64,000 bases of DNA from Trichobilharzia szidati (taxonomy: Eukaryota; Platyhelminthes; Trematoda; Strigeidida; Schistosomatidae): positions 29,210,977 to 29,274,976 of the forward strand of contig OX235271.1 in assembly GCA_944472155.2 (NCBI GenBank), in the 5' to 3' direction. Shown here piece by piece: positions 39,479 to 50,310 of this stretch; position 1 is the first letter of the stretch, and every line of letters begins with the position of its first letter. Below the pieces are notes generated by a model. The model worked only from the letters and a program-made list of their open reading frames with translations. It was not told the DNA's origin and ran no database searches. A program made the position numbers and the translations under genes.

Positions 39479-39894
39479 TGGAATTACTTACTACCACAGT
39501 GCCCAAGTTTTACACATACATATTAAGTTTACTCACAGTTTATCTTGTCGACATAAAGTAAAAATTATTCCTAGAAGAATTCTTAAGAATCATCAAGTTG
39601 ACATCATCTAAATGAAAACCCATGAAAATGGCTATCTATACATCCTTTTAAATTCATCTCCGTAAATACATAAGACAACAGAATATACACCTTAGACGCT
39701 TCGGAAGTAGATCAGCTCCCAGGCACTTACTACTGGTGCAAAATGAACGCTGAAGCACCTCAATAATGAAAAGTATTATAAAAATAAAGTATAAAGTATT
39801 TGCCTATAAGTCTTTTAAACTCTTCCGTTAAACCTATTAGCGATTATAGTTCAGAGACTTGGCGTGTCTATAAAAGTAAACTCTTATTCATTCT
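39479..39894. other. R3-like start, then unassigned
   Basis: 39480-39515 (GGAATTACTTACTACCACAG, TGCCCAAGTTTTA) matches the right half of R3. The rest is unassigned AT-rich DNA. Confidence 0.4.
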
Positions 39895-40020
39895 TGTAAC
39901 GATGGCCACGGTAAGGAAAGTGACTGTACAAATTTCTTTTGAACACATAGGCTTGGCTTCTTCAGGTGGATTCCGATTGCCTCAGCTGTCTGTAGAAGAC
40001 GAACTCGTAGAGCAAATGTC
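39895..40020 (-). pseudogene. PLE C-terminal tail
   Basis: Minus strand, 40 codons open: ALRVRLLQTAEAIGIHLKKP, SLCVQKKFVQSLSLPWPSL. Only the last part of the protein remains. It is joined at about 40030 to an old N1 copy. Confidence 0.75.
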
Positions 40021-40039
40021 TAAATGGGGATTTTTTCTA

Positions 40040-40440
40040 TATTAAACTCTTATTAACAGCTGCCCTTTCTGGTTCCATACTGAGGAACAGATGGCCTACC
40101 AGAACGGATAAGTAACAAGTAATCCTCGCAGCGAAGAAAACCACAACCCATCACCCAATAAATATACCGGAGAAAATGCAGACTGACTGGAAATACGCTG
40201 AGAAAACCATTGAGTGGTATCACATGCCAGGATCTTGCTTGACTGGAACCTGAATGAGAAATGACGAGTCAGTCGTCAATCTGAAGGTGACATACAGGAG
40301 ATCGTGTGAGGAGGAGATGAAAGCTTAAGGGCAATTATGGAGCCAGTCAAAAGAGACTAAGCAGAACACAGGGATGTGGAGATGTGCTGTTGAGAACAAA
40401 GGTTGCACTTAGGATATAAGTGAAATAATAGTAATAATTA
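40040..40440 (+). mobile_element. Old N1 3' end
   Basis: Degraded N1 C-terminal order: AGGAACAGATGGCCTACCAG, GGAGAAAATGCAGACTGACT, GAGATCGTGTGAGGAGGAGA, closing near 40440 with ATAATAGTAATAATT. Confidence 0.7.
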
Positions 40441-40544
40441 AAACGGTCAGGGTCTTATCTTAAGTTTATGTAAGTCTAAGAGATTCCGATGCCTATATAT
40501 TCACACATAATCTGTCTTCAGGTGTTGATTTGAGGGAATTTGAT

Positions 40545-40640
40545 TAGTTTTAAGCTTAAAGTGAGTACTACTGAAGAGTCTCAAATGAGGGCGAAACGGG
40601 TTCTCCCACTGATGTCAGTTCGTCTTCTTTGGTAAATTCA
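40545..40640 (+). repeat. S2 SINE fragment with intact hammerhead core box
   Basis: CUGAAGA at 40571-40577 and GAAA at 40593-40596 match the hammerhead core, joined by GTCTCAAATGAGGGC as helix II. The expected cleavage end is altered (CGGGTTCTCCCA). The flank ACTGATGTCAGTTCGTC is the S2 end. Confidence 0.6.
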
Positions 40641-40999
40641 CTTTTGAAACTGAAATTCATGTACTCTTATATTCCTTTGTTTCACTACTAAGCACTTCGT
40701 TATTTTCCATAAAAATTCTTATAATAAGTAACTATGTAATCAGATGAATGCGAATCTATTGTGTGAATACACTATGCAGATGGGTGATGTTAGCTGTGGC
40801 ATCTAACTTCCTATATCTAATAGGCAGTAGTATGTAGTGGTGTACACTTGTGCTTGCTTCCCTCATTGTCATTTACGGTATCAAGCCGACTACATCACAT
40901 GTGTCTGAATAATTTCGGTTTTCAAAGAAAGCTGTAGTGAAACTTCACCTTCTCGAACTGTGTAAATTGCAAATCGCGAAAATGGATTTGTCAAATCTT
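40641..40999. other. Unassigned stretch
   Basis: No frame or repeat match. Confidence 0.35.
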
Positions 41000-41245
41000 C
41001 AGTTGACCCAAGTAGCTAGCTGATCAACATGAATTGAAGTGGTTTGAGCTGATTCGGTTCTCTGAGGTGAATGAAACCAGGTACACCTCACTGATGTGCT
41101 TGGCCCCAAACAAAGCAAAATGGACCATGTCGCTATCTGCATCACTTCGATCTGGTTCGCTACCTGGCAAGCTCCACTGGGTGATATGATTAGTATACAA
41201 CAACTCATTTCAGCTAATCAGTAGTATATATTAGTAGATATCAGT
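41000..41245 (-). repeat. R1 repeat
   Basis: Minus strand TATACTACTGATTAGCTGAA, ATGAGTTGTTGTATACTA and GAGCTTGCCAGG follow the same order as 29460-29540. Confidence 0.6.
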
Positions 41246-41458
41246 ATATATTACGTCCTTCTAGTGTTTGAAGGAAACTCACAAAGGGAACCACCTGTTT
41301 GAAAAGCTGATTAGTACTCAAAAATGTAGGCTAATCAATAGTTTTTAGGGGTAGTTCCAGCTGATGATAAGAGTTTCTTTTTAAAATAAAGCCAGTCTTT
41401 GAGGTATGGGATATTAAAAGTTAAGGAATTAAAAGTGTGATGCTAATTCCTTAGTCTT

Positions 41459-42430
41459 ATTAAAACGCACAGCGGATAATGAGGAAACAGGCATAAAATG
41501 GACTCACACACAAAACTTGGAGGATCTGCACTTCGCCGATTTGATATATGTCTGATTTCCCAAAAACTGGAAGATATTCAAGTGAAAAGCAACAAGTTGG
41601 CACAAGAAGCATCAAAGATAGGACTTCAGGTGAACATAGAGAAAACAGAGGTGATGAAGATTCCTGGCCAACACCACTAACTGCAACAACAACAACAGAC
41701 AACAATAAGCCAGCGTAAATAGGAGAAATCTGACAGAAACAACCTCCTTTACCCACCTACTTACCTGAGAAGCATCGTTTCAACTTCAGGCTGACGAAAC
41801 TGACGAGGATATCAAAGCAAGAATCGGAAAAGCAAGACAAGCTTTCAATACTCTCAAGTCTGTGTGGAGGTCAACAGCACTCAGAATCAAAAAGATCAAA
41901 AGATCCGGATTTTCAACTCCAATGTGAAGTCAGTGCTAGTCACTATACGGATCAGAGGCTTGGCGCGTCATAGAGAGCATCTCAAACAAACTACAAACCT
42001 TCATTAACAGTTGTCTTCGCTTAATACTTCGCTCAAGATCAGATGGCCAGCCAGAAGAGATCAGCAACAGACATCTCTGGCAATGAGCGAACCAACTGAG
42101 CAGGAACCGATTGTGAAACAAATAGGTAGGAAGAAATGGAGATGGATTGGCTGGCCATACTCTGAGGAAACAAACCATTGATCAAGTGACATCACTAGAC
42201 AAGCCATTGCTCGAGTGGAACCCGAAAGGGAAGTGGCGAGTTGGTCGTCAGTGCGAGGTTGGCTGACTTGGAGGAGGTGATGTGAAGAGGAGATGAAAGC
42301 ATGTGGGCAGACATGGAGCCAGGTGAAGAATGTAGCAGAGAAGCGAACGCAATGGATACGCAGGGCTGAATCCCTATGTTCCTTTAGGAATTAAAGGAAA
42401 CAATAATAAATAATAATAATTAAAACGCAC
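41459..42430 (+). mobile_element. N1b with perfect 12-bp target duplication
   Basis: ATTAAAACGCAC at 41459-41470 and 42419-42430 brackets an N1b copy from the RT catalytic region to the 3' tail. The catalytic box is damaged: FAD is followed by a lost base (near 41540). The glutamine-coding CAA run is at 41680-41705. Frames shift at least four times. Confidence 0.92.
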
Positions 42431-43129
42431 TTGATTACTTTTTGCATCACTAAGCTACTTTATTGTTTTATCCAGTATACTGGATCAAACTTTTCATGAA
42501 TTCACATGAGTTTCGTCATTCAGTGACGTTATAATCTGTACTCATCACATGAAAAGCCCTAATTGCCAGTCAGTTACATTGCTAAGCAGTTTTTTTTTCA
42601 AAGGAAATGAAGAAAAACTGATCTCGCGGAGAATTACAGCATTCTTCAAAGAGAGAGGGGGAGAGAGAGAGAACAATATTACGTCAAATGGCGTACTGTC
42701 ATTCATTATTATTATTGTTATTACTATTACTATTTTACTTGAAGATTCTATACAAGGAATAACTATTCTGCAATGAAACACGCTGAGAATTGTCTACTGT
42801 GTGTTCATGGAGGTATGTATAACTATTTATTAAGAAGAATCCCAGGGAGAATACCTACAGCAACGAAATGAGTACTGCTCGTCGTTCAGTCGAAGTCATT
42901 CAACTTTCTGAAAGCTTATATCCATAAATATTATCTGACAGTAACCACAGTTGATGGTTTCTGATACGGATTTTTATTCCTACATCCAGGTACATTCAGT
43001 TGATGAATCCCGAATGGGACGAATCATTCACACTAGGATTTGATATGTCAACAGAGATACTATGTAGGAATTCGATTTGCTTCAAGTATGTTGATGATCT
43101 GATATCAATTAGCGAAAAATCACGAAATG
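42431..43129. other. Unassigned, with GA and ATT microsatellites
   Basis: Purine tract (GAGA) at about 42650-42675 and ATT-rich tract at 42700-42735. No gene. Confidence 0.4.
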
Positions 43130-43335
43130 GGTGGAGTTGGAATTCATAGGCCACTGGATCTGGTCCCAATAGCTGAATGCTGTACGAGCCTGAGTTGTAA
43201 CTGGAAGGACCTGGGCTCGAACGCTGGTTGGTGCTTACTGCTGAGAAGTCCCAAACTAAAATGAGACAGCTGTTCAGTACTCAGAGCCAGTTTTCCAATG
43301 GTTCTTTAACTGACGTCAGGTAGGGACCAGATTCG
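43130..43335 (+). repeat. S2 SINE, hammerhead GAAA lost
   Basis: tRNA-like head, CTGGGCTCGAACGCTGG box, then CTTACTGCTGAGAAGTCCC and CAGTACTC, with GAAA replaced by AGAC. CCAATGGTTCTTTAACTGAC marks the downstream part. Confidence 0.65.
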
Positions 43336-43404
43336 AATTCCATTAGTCAAGTCTGAAAAATGGCTACCATGCTGGGTGGTTGGCGGTAGCGGTACACTCT
43401 GAAC

Positions 43405-43620
43405 TGTTGTTAGGTGGTTGGAGGCAATCTACAGGAAGATTTGGTTAAACCTAGGCCTCATACTTGTTGGTAATCGTTAGCTTGGAGTATCTGCAATCTT
43501 GAAGGAACTCTTTCCCTCTCTGGGGTTCAAACTCAAGTGACCCAGTTCTTTAGTCAAAGACTTTACAACTGAGCTATTTGAGCTGAAGACTGTCCCCCTG
43601 TAAGACTGAAATAGATACTT
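43405..43620 (-). repeat. S3 tRNA-headed SINE
   Basis: Minus strand has AAATAGCTCAGTTGTAAAG (box A) and GGGTTCAAACTC-like sequence in reverse; left end TTAGGTGGTTGGAGGCAATC matches 35168-35190. Confidence 0.65.
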
Positions 43621-43834
43621 TGATTTGTTTTATGCCATGTGTCTAGCTTTTCACTTGATGTATACTGACTTCTATCAGTCAACAAGTAATTTCTATTCGT
43701 ATTCAGCTTTTTGTATAAAGATTTTAGGGTATTCGACTGGAAGCATGTTGGCCATCAAAAATTTAGTCTCTTCAGTAATTTTAGGGGGAAACTGAAAATG
43801 TCATGATGCTATGCACTACTACTACCACGACAAC

Positions 43835-44110
43835 TGATTGCTATAACCAGCTAGAAATCACATCGAAGTGATCTCAACACTAAACAGGCTGTTACGCTAG
43901 TTTTCAGCATAGCTCATGAGTGGTCTACTAGGAGCTCAGACAACCTCAGATTCTAGCCACCTACGTTGGTGGTCTGATAATGCATAAAATCGTATTCGTT
44001 ATCTGCAAATCTCACTGTTTGAGGTGAGGGAGACACCTGTCCGGTGTTTTGATCATTTCGATCTGACCAGGAAGTGCTAAACTACTTGACATCATCATTG
44101 GTTACACAAC
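43835..44110. repeat. R1-like repeat
   Basis: The right end, read in reverse, gives GAGTAGTTGTGTAACC and GGTCAGATCGAAATGATC, as in the right arm of 11029-11218. The left end shows a weak inverted counterpart. Confidence 0.45.
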
Positions 44111-44329
44111 TACTCTTCAGTGAATTTGCATTGTCTAGTATGCAAATGCTTTCACGAAGGAGGAACAGTTAGCTAATACTGAAGCACTTTGCCACTAGGT
44201 GGATTAGTTTAAATGCTGTATAAAGTTTGAATCAGTTAGAAGCTTCAATCAGATAAGTTATTTGAAAACCTACATTCAACTGAATGGATTAATCCCTTCC
44301 GCATTAAATCTCAATGTAAACATATATGA

Positions 44330-44560
44330 AGATTTTCATCACGAACCAGCATCAGTTAGAGAGACTACTGCGTAGCAGTTTCTTCCTATTTCAGGACTCC
44401 TCAATGGTACACAACCACAACCCCCCTTAAGGGATAGAACCCAAGACCTTCCTACGATTGGAATACCAATCACCAGCCTACTGATGGTTACCGGATGTGC
44501 TTCCTGTAGCTGTAGTGAAAAGTCATGACCAGTAACGTCCACCATGTCAAAGTGAAGCGG
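44330..44560 (-). repeat. S2 SINE (minus) with hammerhead block
   Basis: Minus strand: GGTCTTGGGTTCTATCCC (box B area), then TTGAGGA, GTCCTGAAATAGGAA, GAAA, CTGCTACGCAGT, ending TAACTGATGCTGG. It faces the plus-strand S2 at 44610. Confidence 0.6.
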
Positions 44561-44609
44561 ATGTTCATCGGCGGCATTGACAAAGCTGGAATTCGGGCGT
44601 CAGTGAATT

Positions 44610-44760
44610 CCAATCCAAATGACTGAGTGGTCAACGGACTTGGTCTCGTAACCTGTAGGTTCCCGATTTGATTCCTGGTAATGCGGTTATGGATGCTCAC
44701 TGTTGAAGAGTCCCCTAAAAAAATTTCGAAAGTTCGCTTTGTTGCCCGGTAAAGCTTACT
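44610..44760 (+). repeat. S2 SINE (plus), truncated
   Basis: GACTGAGTGGTCAACGGACT (box A area), TTCCCGATTTGATTCCTGG (box B area), then GCTCACTGTTGAAGAGTCCC and GAAA near 44727. The 3' part is lost. Confidence 0.55.
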
Positions 44761-45429
44761 TACGATTTATGGAGATGATACTTATGAAGAGACTATAGAT
44801 TTCCTCACAGTTAACACAAATGATGTTTACGCGATCTGATCTGATTTCACCAGTCACATAAAAGGATGTAAGTCAATGGAGAATAATAATATTAACAAGT
44901 AGGTGAGGTGACTGAGAGCAAGAGAGTTCTTTACCATATTTATATAAGTATTCGCAGTCACCAGCAAGGTATTTGAGAAACCATGAAGGAATTGAAGTCT
45001 CTTCTACGACTCAGACATTAGTTAATCGACGCTACAAACAGACACCCTACCAGTGTGCAAGCTCGGTCACGACTGACCTGCTTTATGGCTGTGTATGACG
45101 GGGGATTGACCACTAAAGTATAAACAATATGATTCTGTTCTCACGAAGTCATTAATAAAAGTTGGTCAAAGTATCTAAATAAGTAGAATAAGAACTTTTC
45201 TCCTAGTATACTAGCTGGTTTTAAGCTCAGGAAACAGGGAAAGGTAAGTGTGGGGCTAGCAGACCCACCTAGTAAAAAACAACCCCATCTCAGCTTGAAC
45301 TTCAAAGCACAGAGAAAATTATCCGCCATTTGAATTCAGGAGGACGTCAAAGAGTAGCCGGTTGACAGGTGTATCTTCTTTCAACAAAAGTGATAATATG
45401 CAAAGTAATATTGAATGTCCCTCATCGTA
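44761..45429. other. Unassigned stretch
   Basis: The 62-codon minus frame 45141-45329 has no recognisable motif. No repeat match. Confidence 0.35.
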
Positions 45430-47820
45430 TCTGATGTTGAAAAGCCTCCTCAGATTGCGCCAGAAATTAGATATGGTACAGAAGCACTAGGTACCTGTGA
45501 GAGTAGAAATAATGGAAGTAGACGCCCAAAACTGTCACCAACAGCATCCATGGCTCTTATGCAGAAGGGAAACTTCTACAGACAATTGCAAACAGTCATG
45601 GACAAGACCCAGAATGGGGAAATCAAAACCCTGGTGGGTTATATGATTGCAAAACTGGGAGCAGACAGCACATGAAGAGAACCTGTCATGGGTAGAGAGG
45701 CACTCACTCAGAGAAATCTTGAAAGACTTCTGAGCCTTCAATCATCTTAAGATTGGGGACAGCGATTACAAGCAAAAGGACAAACAAAAGATGACGTCAG
45801 CTTTACCAGAGACTCACATCAAGAATCAGACAGACTTCACCTTAATCTGAGAAAAGCAGGGAGAGGTGGTCAACTGGACGCAAGAACGAGAAGAGGAGCA
45901 GATTCGGGTTTATACTACATTCTAGTGCAAAGAACCTTCAAAATCAAGTTGACAGTTTTCATAACGACTGGTGATAGACCAAAGATTTAAGATCGACACT
46001 CGAAAACTAAGGGACAAAAATACAAAGTAAACCTTCACTGACTACATCAGGGGAAAGTCAGGGACATCAAGCAACATGACCAAAAAAATTAGCCTGGATA
46101 AACACTGGAATTCTTTAAAAGTGACGTCGTGAGAAACCTGCATAGCTGTCTTAGGAAGGAAACAGAGAAAAGACAAAGAATGGCCCACTAAGGACGCCTA
46201 GAAAGTCATTTAGAAGAGAAGGATGGTAAGACAGAAGATGGACTATTAATGAGATGAACAACGAATATAATCTGCACAACAGTGAAGAAAGAAGTGAAAC
46301 AGGGTGCTAGGAATGACAAAAGACGCTTTTATATGACACTACCTATTGAAGCAGAACAGGCTGCAGATGAGAGATCTCACAAAACTATTCCAAATAACTA
46401 GGTTAAGACTATGTAGGAAAGCCAATTACTAAGAATCTAGAAGAGAGGAAACTCTGGTGCCATCACTTCAGAAGACTATCAAATCGACCGAAACTTGCAA
46501 CACATCCAGAAATACCACCAGCAAACGCAGAACTACCAGTGAACACCATCCCCCAACAAATTCAGAAGTGTTGAATGCCACAAATTTACAGAGAGCCACC
46601 TGGGAGAGCAGAACGTTTAGATAGGATCCCTTCATAAGCATTGAAAACGGACCCAGTGAACTCAGAAGACATGCCCACGCCACTACTGCAGAAGGTTCGT
46701 AATGAAGGAAAGTTATCTGCCATTTGGAAGAAGGGCTACCTTGTTAAACTGTCGGGTAAAAATAACTCAAGCCTATGCAAGAACTGTCGCAGAAGCATGC
46801 TACTGTTCACTCAAAGAAAAAAAACTAAACGAGATCCATCCTGGAAAGTCTTAAAGATGTCCTGAATACCAACCTAATCTCGAAACAGACTGGATTCAGA
46901 GAGAGCAGATCATGTGAAGATCAAATTATAACACTGTTTATTCTCTTCGAACAGAGCTTAGAGTGATAAAAACTTTTTTTACACACCTTCGTCGACTTTG
47001 GAGAGGTCTATGATAGCGTAATTTGGGGACTGCTCTGACAATGAGGAGTGTAGCGAGAAAAATACTTTTAAACGTCACTTGACAGATATATAATGATACT
47101 ACATGCCAAGTGATTCACAAAAAAATCATTGAAGGAGTGTATGAGACAAGACTTTCTAGTATCAGAGATGATACTCCTGACTGTGGAGGACTGGATCTCA
47201 CTTAATATACCGTTGAGAGCGGGAAGAAGGGCGAACGGTAGGCTGATAAAATGAACCCATAAGACCTGGACTTAGCGAATGACTTGTGTCTCGTGTTATA
47301 CAGGCTCGAATATTTACAGATAAAAAGTAGCAAGTTGGCAGAAGAGGTCAACAGTGAAGATAGGACTTCAAGTGAGCACAGATAAGACAGAACTGATGAA
47401 AATGCCCAACCAATATCAACAAATATTAATCACCATCATTAAGAGAAGTTTTGAAGGAAGTCAACTCATTCATTTATCTCGACAACATTGTTTCAACTAC
47501 AGGTGGTAAGGATAAGGATTTCAAAGCCGACAAAGACAGGAAAAGCAAGGAAGACATTCATTATTCTGAAATCAGTGTGGAAATGTGATGCACTTTGCAT
47601 AAAGAACAACACCCGGATTTTCAACACTAATATCAAGTCATTCATTGATTCGATTCGGTTCAGAGACATGACTCTCGCATTACTAAAAGCATTTCCGGTA
47701 TGGTGCAGACTTTCACCAACACATATCTTCGCTTGTTATCAAAAATCAGATGACCCACCAGAGGGAAATGCGTGGGGGGAGAGTCGACTACCCAGACGAA
47801 TAAATCACAACCTCTCTTAG
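45430..47820 (+). mobile_element. Very old N1 copy reaching into the endonuclease domain
   Basis: About 2.4 kb follow the N1 order: endonuclease (QKGNFYRQLQTVMDKTQNGE and VGYMIAKLGADST at 45560-45675, then ARTRRGADSG near 45890), linker, RT fingers (KVRNEGKLSAIWKKGYLVKL at 46696-46755), decayed palm (about 46980-47020), the post-RT part and INSFIYLDNIVSTTGG-like text near 47460-47500. Full of stops. The endonuclease nicks target DNA in apurinic-type non-LTR elements; the motif MGDLNAK appears here as VGYMIAK. Confidence 0.75.
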
Positions 47821-48000
47821 TAGCTAGTTCAAATTGATCTGCTCACTGGATGGCAGTCTTGTTCGTTTGTAGCCTATGTCCCCATCCGTGAATCCAGTGA
47901 AACGTAGCCCAGTCAGATGAATAAGTTTCAATCCTAACCAGTATGTATGCCTAGGTGTTTAATCAACTTAAAATATAAACAATGTCTGATACTTTTTGAT

Positions 48001-48095
48001 TTAGTTGTCTCCCCTGAGCTGGTCGATTTAATTGCGAAGCTTTCGTTGTCCTACTAGACAACATTTTCAGTGTTTGCTTTAGAGAATACAGCAAA
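48001..48095 (-). mobile_element. PLE-B 3' end scrap
   Basis: CTGAGCTGGTCGATTTAATT, AAGCTTTCGTTGTCCT and GACAACATTTTCAGTG match the PLE-B terminus at 17763-17825. Confidence 0.6.
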
Positions 48096-48254
48096 GCTCG
48101 AAACAACCGCCTAAGCTTCAAATCATCTTCATTATTCCAGTAGCAGCATTATGAAGTTGATCAGTCCAATATAGTGACTCTTAGGTATAAGAGGCTGTAT
48201 TGTGTACTACTGGATAACCATTCATAAACAAGATGAACTGTTAACTGACATTAT

Positions 48255-48806
48255 AATTGACAGCACCCAGCATCAAAAATAAAATCCGGATTTTCAACTC
48301 CAGTGTGAAGTCAGTCAGTGCTACTCACTATACGGATCAGAGACTTGCACTGCGCGTCATAAAGAGTATCTCAAACAAACTACAGACCTTCATCAACAGT
48401 TGTCTTCGCTCAATACTCCGCTCAAGATCAGATGGCCGGCCGGCCAGAAAAGATCAGCAACAGGGTGGGATCTCTGGCAATGAGCGAACCAACACAGCAG
48501 GAACCGATTGTGAAACAAATAGGCAGGAAGAAATGGAGGGAGATGGATTGGCTGCTCATACTCTGAGGAAACAATCCATCAAGTGACATCACTAGACAAG
48601 CCATTGCTCGAGTGGAACCCGAAAGGGAAGCAGCGAGTTGGTCGTCAGTGCGAGGGTGAGGGTGACTTTGAGGAGGTGATGTGAAGAGGAGATGAAAACG
48701 TGTGGGCAGACTTGGAGCCAGGTGAAGACTGTAGCAGAGAACCTAACGCAATGTAGACGCACGGCTGAAGCCCTATGTTCCTCTAGGAATTAAAGGAAAT
48801 AATAAT
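48255..48806 (+). mobile_element. N1b 3' end
   Basis: C-terminal domain from IKNKIRIFNSSVKSV to the tail GGAATTAAAGGAAATAATAA. AATTGACAG (48255-48263) and AAATGACAG at the right edge may be a target duplication. The frame 48257-48586 is open for 109 codons but shifts meaning midway. Confidence 0.8.
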
Positions 48807-49083
48807 AATAAATGACAGGTAGATCGCGAATAGGCTCAGAAATTGCCTGAAGGACAGACTCCTTGATGCAGACACCAACTTATAGCTTAAACCTAAAAAA
48901 TCGATTGGTAAATAGGGAGCGATCAGCGAATCTTTGTTCATCGAATCTACACCCAACACGTGCAATAGGAATGAATCATCACTAATACCCGAAATATGGA
49001 AAATAACACTACCAATCAAATCAAGTGGAAATCAAGTGAAAAATAATGGAACTATATAAATGAATTTAGGAAGTCGTGTGATT

Positions 49084-49215
49084 ACCTTGATATGATTATG
49101 AGCAATAAATTGTGCTCGAAACGTCATCAGTAAATATTACTGTATAACACTGTGAGACTCTATCAAAATAAAATTTACCCATAATGGAATTACACTCTAC
49201 CACAGTGCCCAAGTT
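49084..49215 (+). repeat. R3 repeat, most complete
   Basis: The full order GATATGATTATGAGCA, GTGCTCGAAACG, TATAACACTGTG, TCAAAATAAAA, ATAATGGAATTACAC, CCACAGTGCCCAAGTTTTA. It is the reference for the partial copies at 24176, 27136/28949 and 39480. Confidence 0.7.
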
Positions 49216-49229
49216 TTATTCTTATATCA

Positions 49230-49330
49230 TGACATGCTGGTACAAACTGAATCCTATCGGTCAAGTCTGTAAGGTGGTCATAAACCTAGGTGGTTCGCTA
49301 TCCTAGTGCACTAGATGTGCATTCATTGCT
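49230..49330. repeat. R4 repeat
   Basis: CTGGTACAAACTGAATCCTA through GTGCACTAGATGTGCATT resembles 36335-36425. Confidence 0.4.
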
Positions 49331-49699
49331 GCAGTCAGAGATATTACAACTGGGCTATTCAAGGTCACAGATGACTTCCTGTGGTACAGTATTGCATACA
49401 GTAATTGGTCTCTAGGGTGATCAGTCAGTGTTCTTAACTCTAATGAGGACGAAACCAAGGTCAAGGGTTTCCTACCAACTGCCTTCAACCATCTAACAAT
49501 AGTGGATTGTGTCAGACAAGAAATAATAACATGGTGCACTTATTATCTTCCTCTGAATAGGAATATGAACGTAGTATATTCCTTCTCAAGAAAAGAGTCA
49601 TAATGTTTAATACATAAAACTATTCGCCAGTCATTTTATTCTGTCAAAAAACAACACATTCATACTTTGTAGAAGTAATAATGAAGTTTAGACTTATTT
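49331..49699. other. Unassigned, faint SINE traces
   Basis: CTAATGAGGACGAAACC near 49440 recalls the S2 hammerhead core. Otherwise nothing. Confidence 0.35.
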
Positions 49700-49795
49700 A
49701 TTGGTCTGTAAAATGGGTGTATACTAATGAAGAGTATCAAACTAGGATGAAATAGCTATCCAGTACTTCCAGTAATTTTAGTGATTCAAAAGAAT
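49700..49795 (+). repeat. S2 SINE fragment with hammerhead block
   Basis: GTATACTAATGAAGA, GTATCAAACTAGGAT, GAAA (49749-49752), palindromic stem III TAGCTA, TC, CAGTAC. Core C is changed to A; the rest is in order. Confidence 0.6.
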
Positions 49796-49800
49796 GGACA

Positions 49801-49848
49801 CGGAACAAATAGTACTCTTTTCGATAAATTCATCATCAGGTTCTACAA
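49801..49848 (-). ncRNA. Hammerhead ribozyme candidate of PLE-D
   Basis: Minus strand: stem I GAAC (complement of 49840-49843) with GUUC (49803-49806); core CUGAUGA (complement of 49833-49839); GAAA (complement of 49819-49822); AGUACU palindrome as stem III region; UUU before the cleavage point. Helix II (UGAAUUUAUC) is weak. Confidence 0.65.
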
Positions 49849-50004
49849 TTATATATACATTATAATGAATGAATGAATTAGTCTTATGAACGACATTAAT
49901 GTTTAAATAACATCAAATCAATAATATTGATCGATTACAGCTGAACAGCATCAACATAAAATAAACTGAATGTCAGAAGAATTAGGAAAGATAATAGTAC
50001 AAAT

Positions 50005-50214
50005 TCATGAGTTTATAGTTTCTACTGAGGGCCAGGGCAGTAGTAGGAGCTGGACTTGTTTCTTTTGGACACAGAGCACTGGTTGTTTGAGGCGAATTGC
50101 AATAGCCTCTGCTGTTTGGAGCATGCGGTGCTTCGACGATTTGGGTAATTTGTTAGGCACCCGGTATATTATAGAGAAGGATTCTTCTACGTTGGCTTTG
50201 TGACCAGTTTGCAC
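50005..50214 (-). pseudogene. PLE-D C-terminal frame
   Basis: 69 codons: MQTGHKANVEESFSIIYRVP, NKLPKSSKHRMLQTAEAIAI, RLKQPVLCVQKKQVQLLLLP, ending VETINS. It is the C-terminus after GIY-YIG; the frame breaks upstream. Confidence 0.75.
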
Positions 50215-50310
50215 CAGATGGTCTAATATCGAGCTGTTAATAGTTTTAACTACACCTTTACTTAGCCATAGAGGGATATGTTCTCGAGCACGATTCTCTA
50301 ACTGATCTCA

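Larger units (their letters stand above)
49801..50310 (-). mobile_element. PLE-D copy 2, 5'-truncated, intact-core hammerhead
   Basis: Hammerhead at 49801-49848, UTR matching 17700-17752 plus 19690-19840, then the C-terminal frame 50005-50214 and traces of GIY-YIG to about 50310. It shows the uninterrupted layout of PLE-D and so proves the nested order at 17-20 kb. Confidence 0.8.

Noticed and set aside
49110..49135. Hammerhead core in R3 (TCATCAG next to CGAAACG)
   Set aside because: The CUGAUGA and GAAA boxes fall on opposite strands, so no hammerhead can form.
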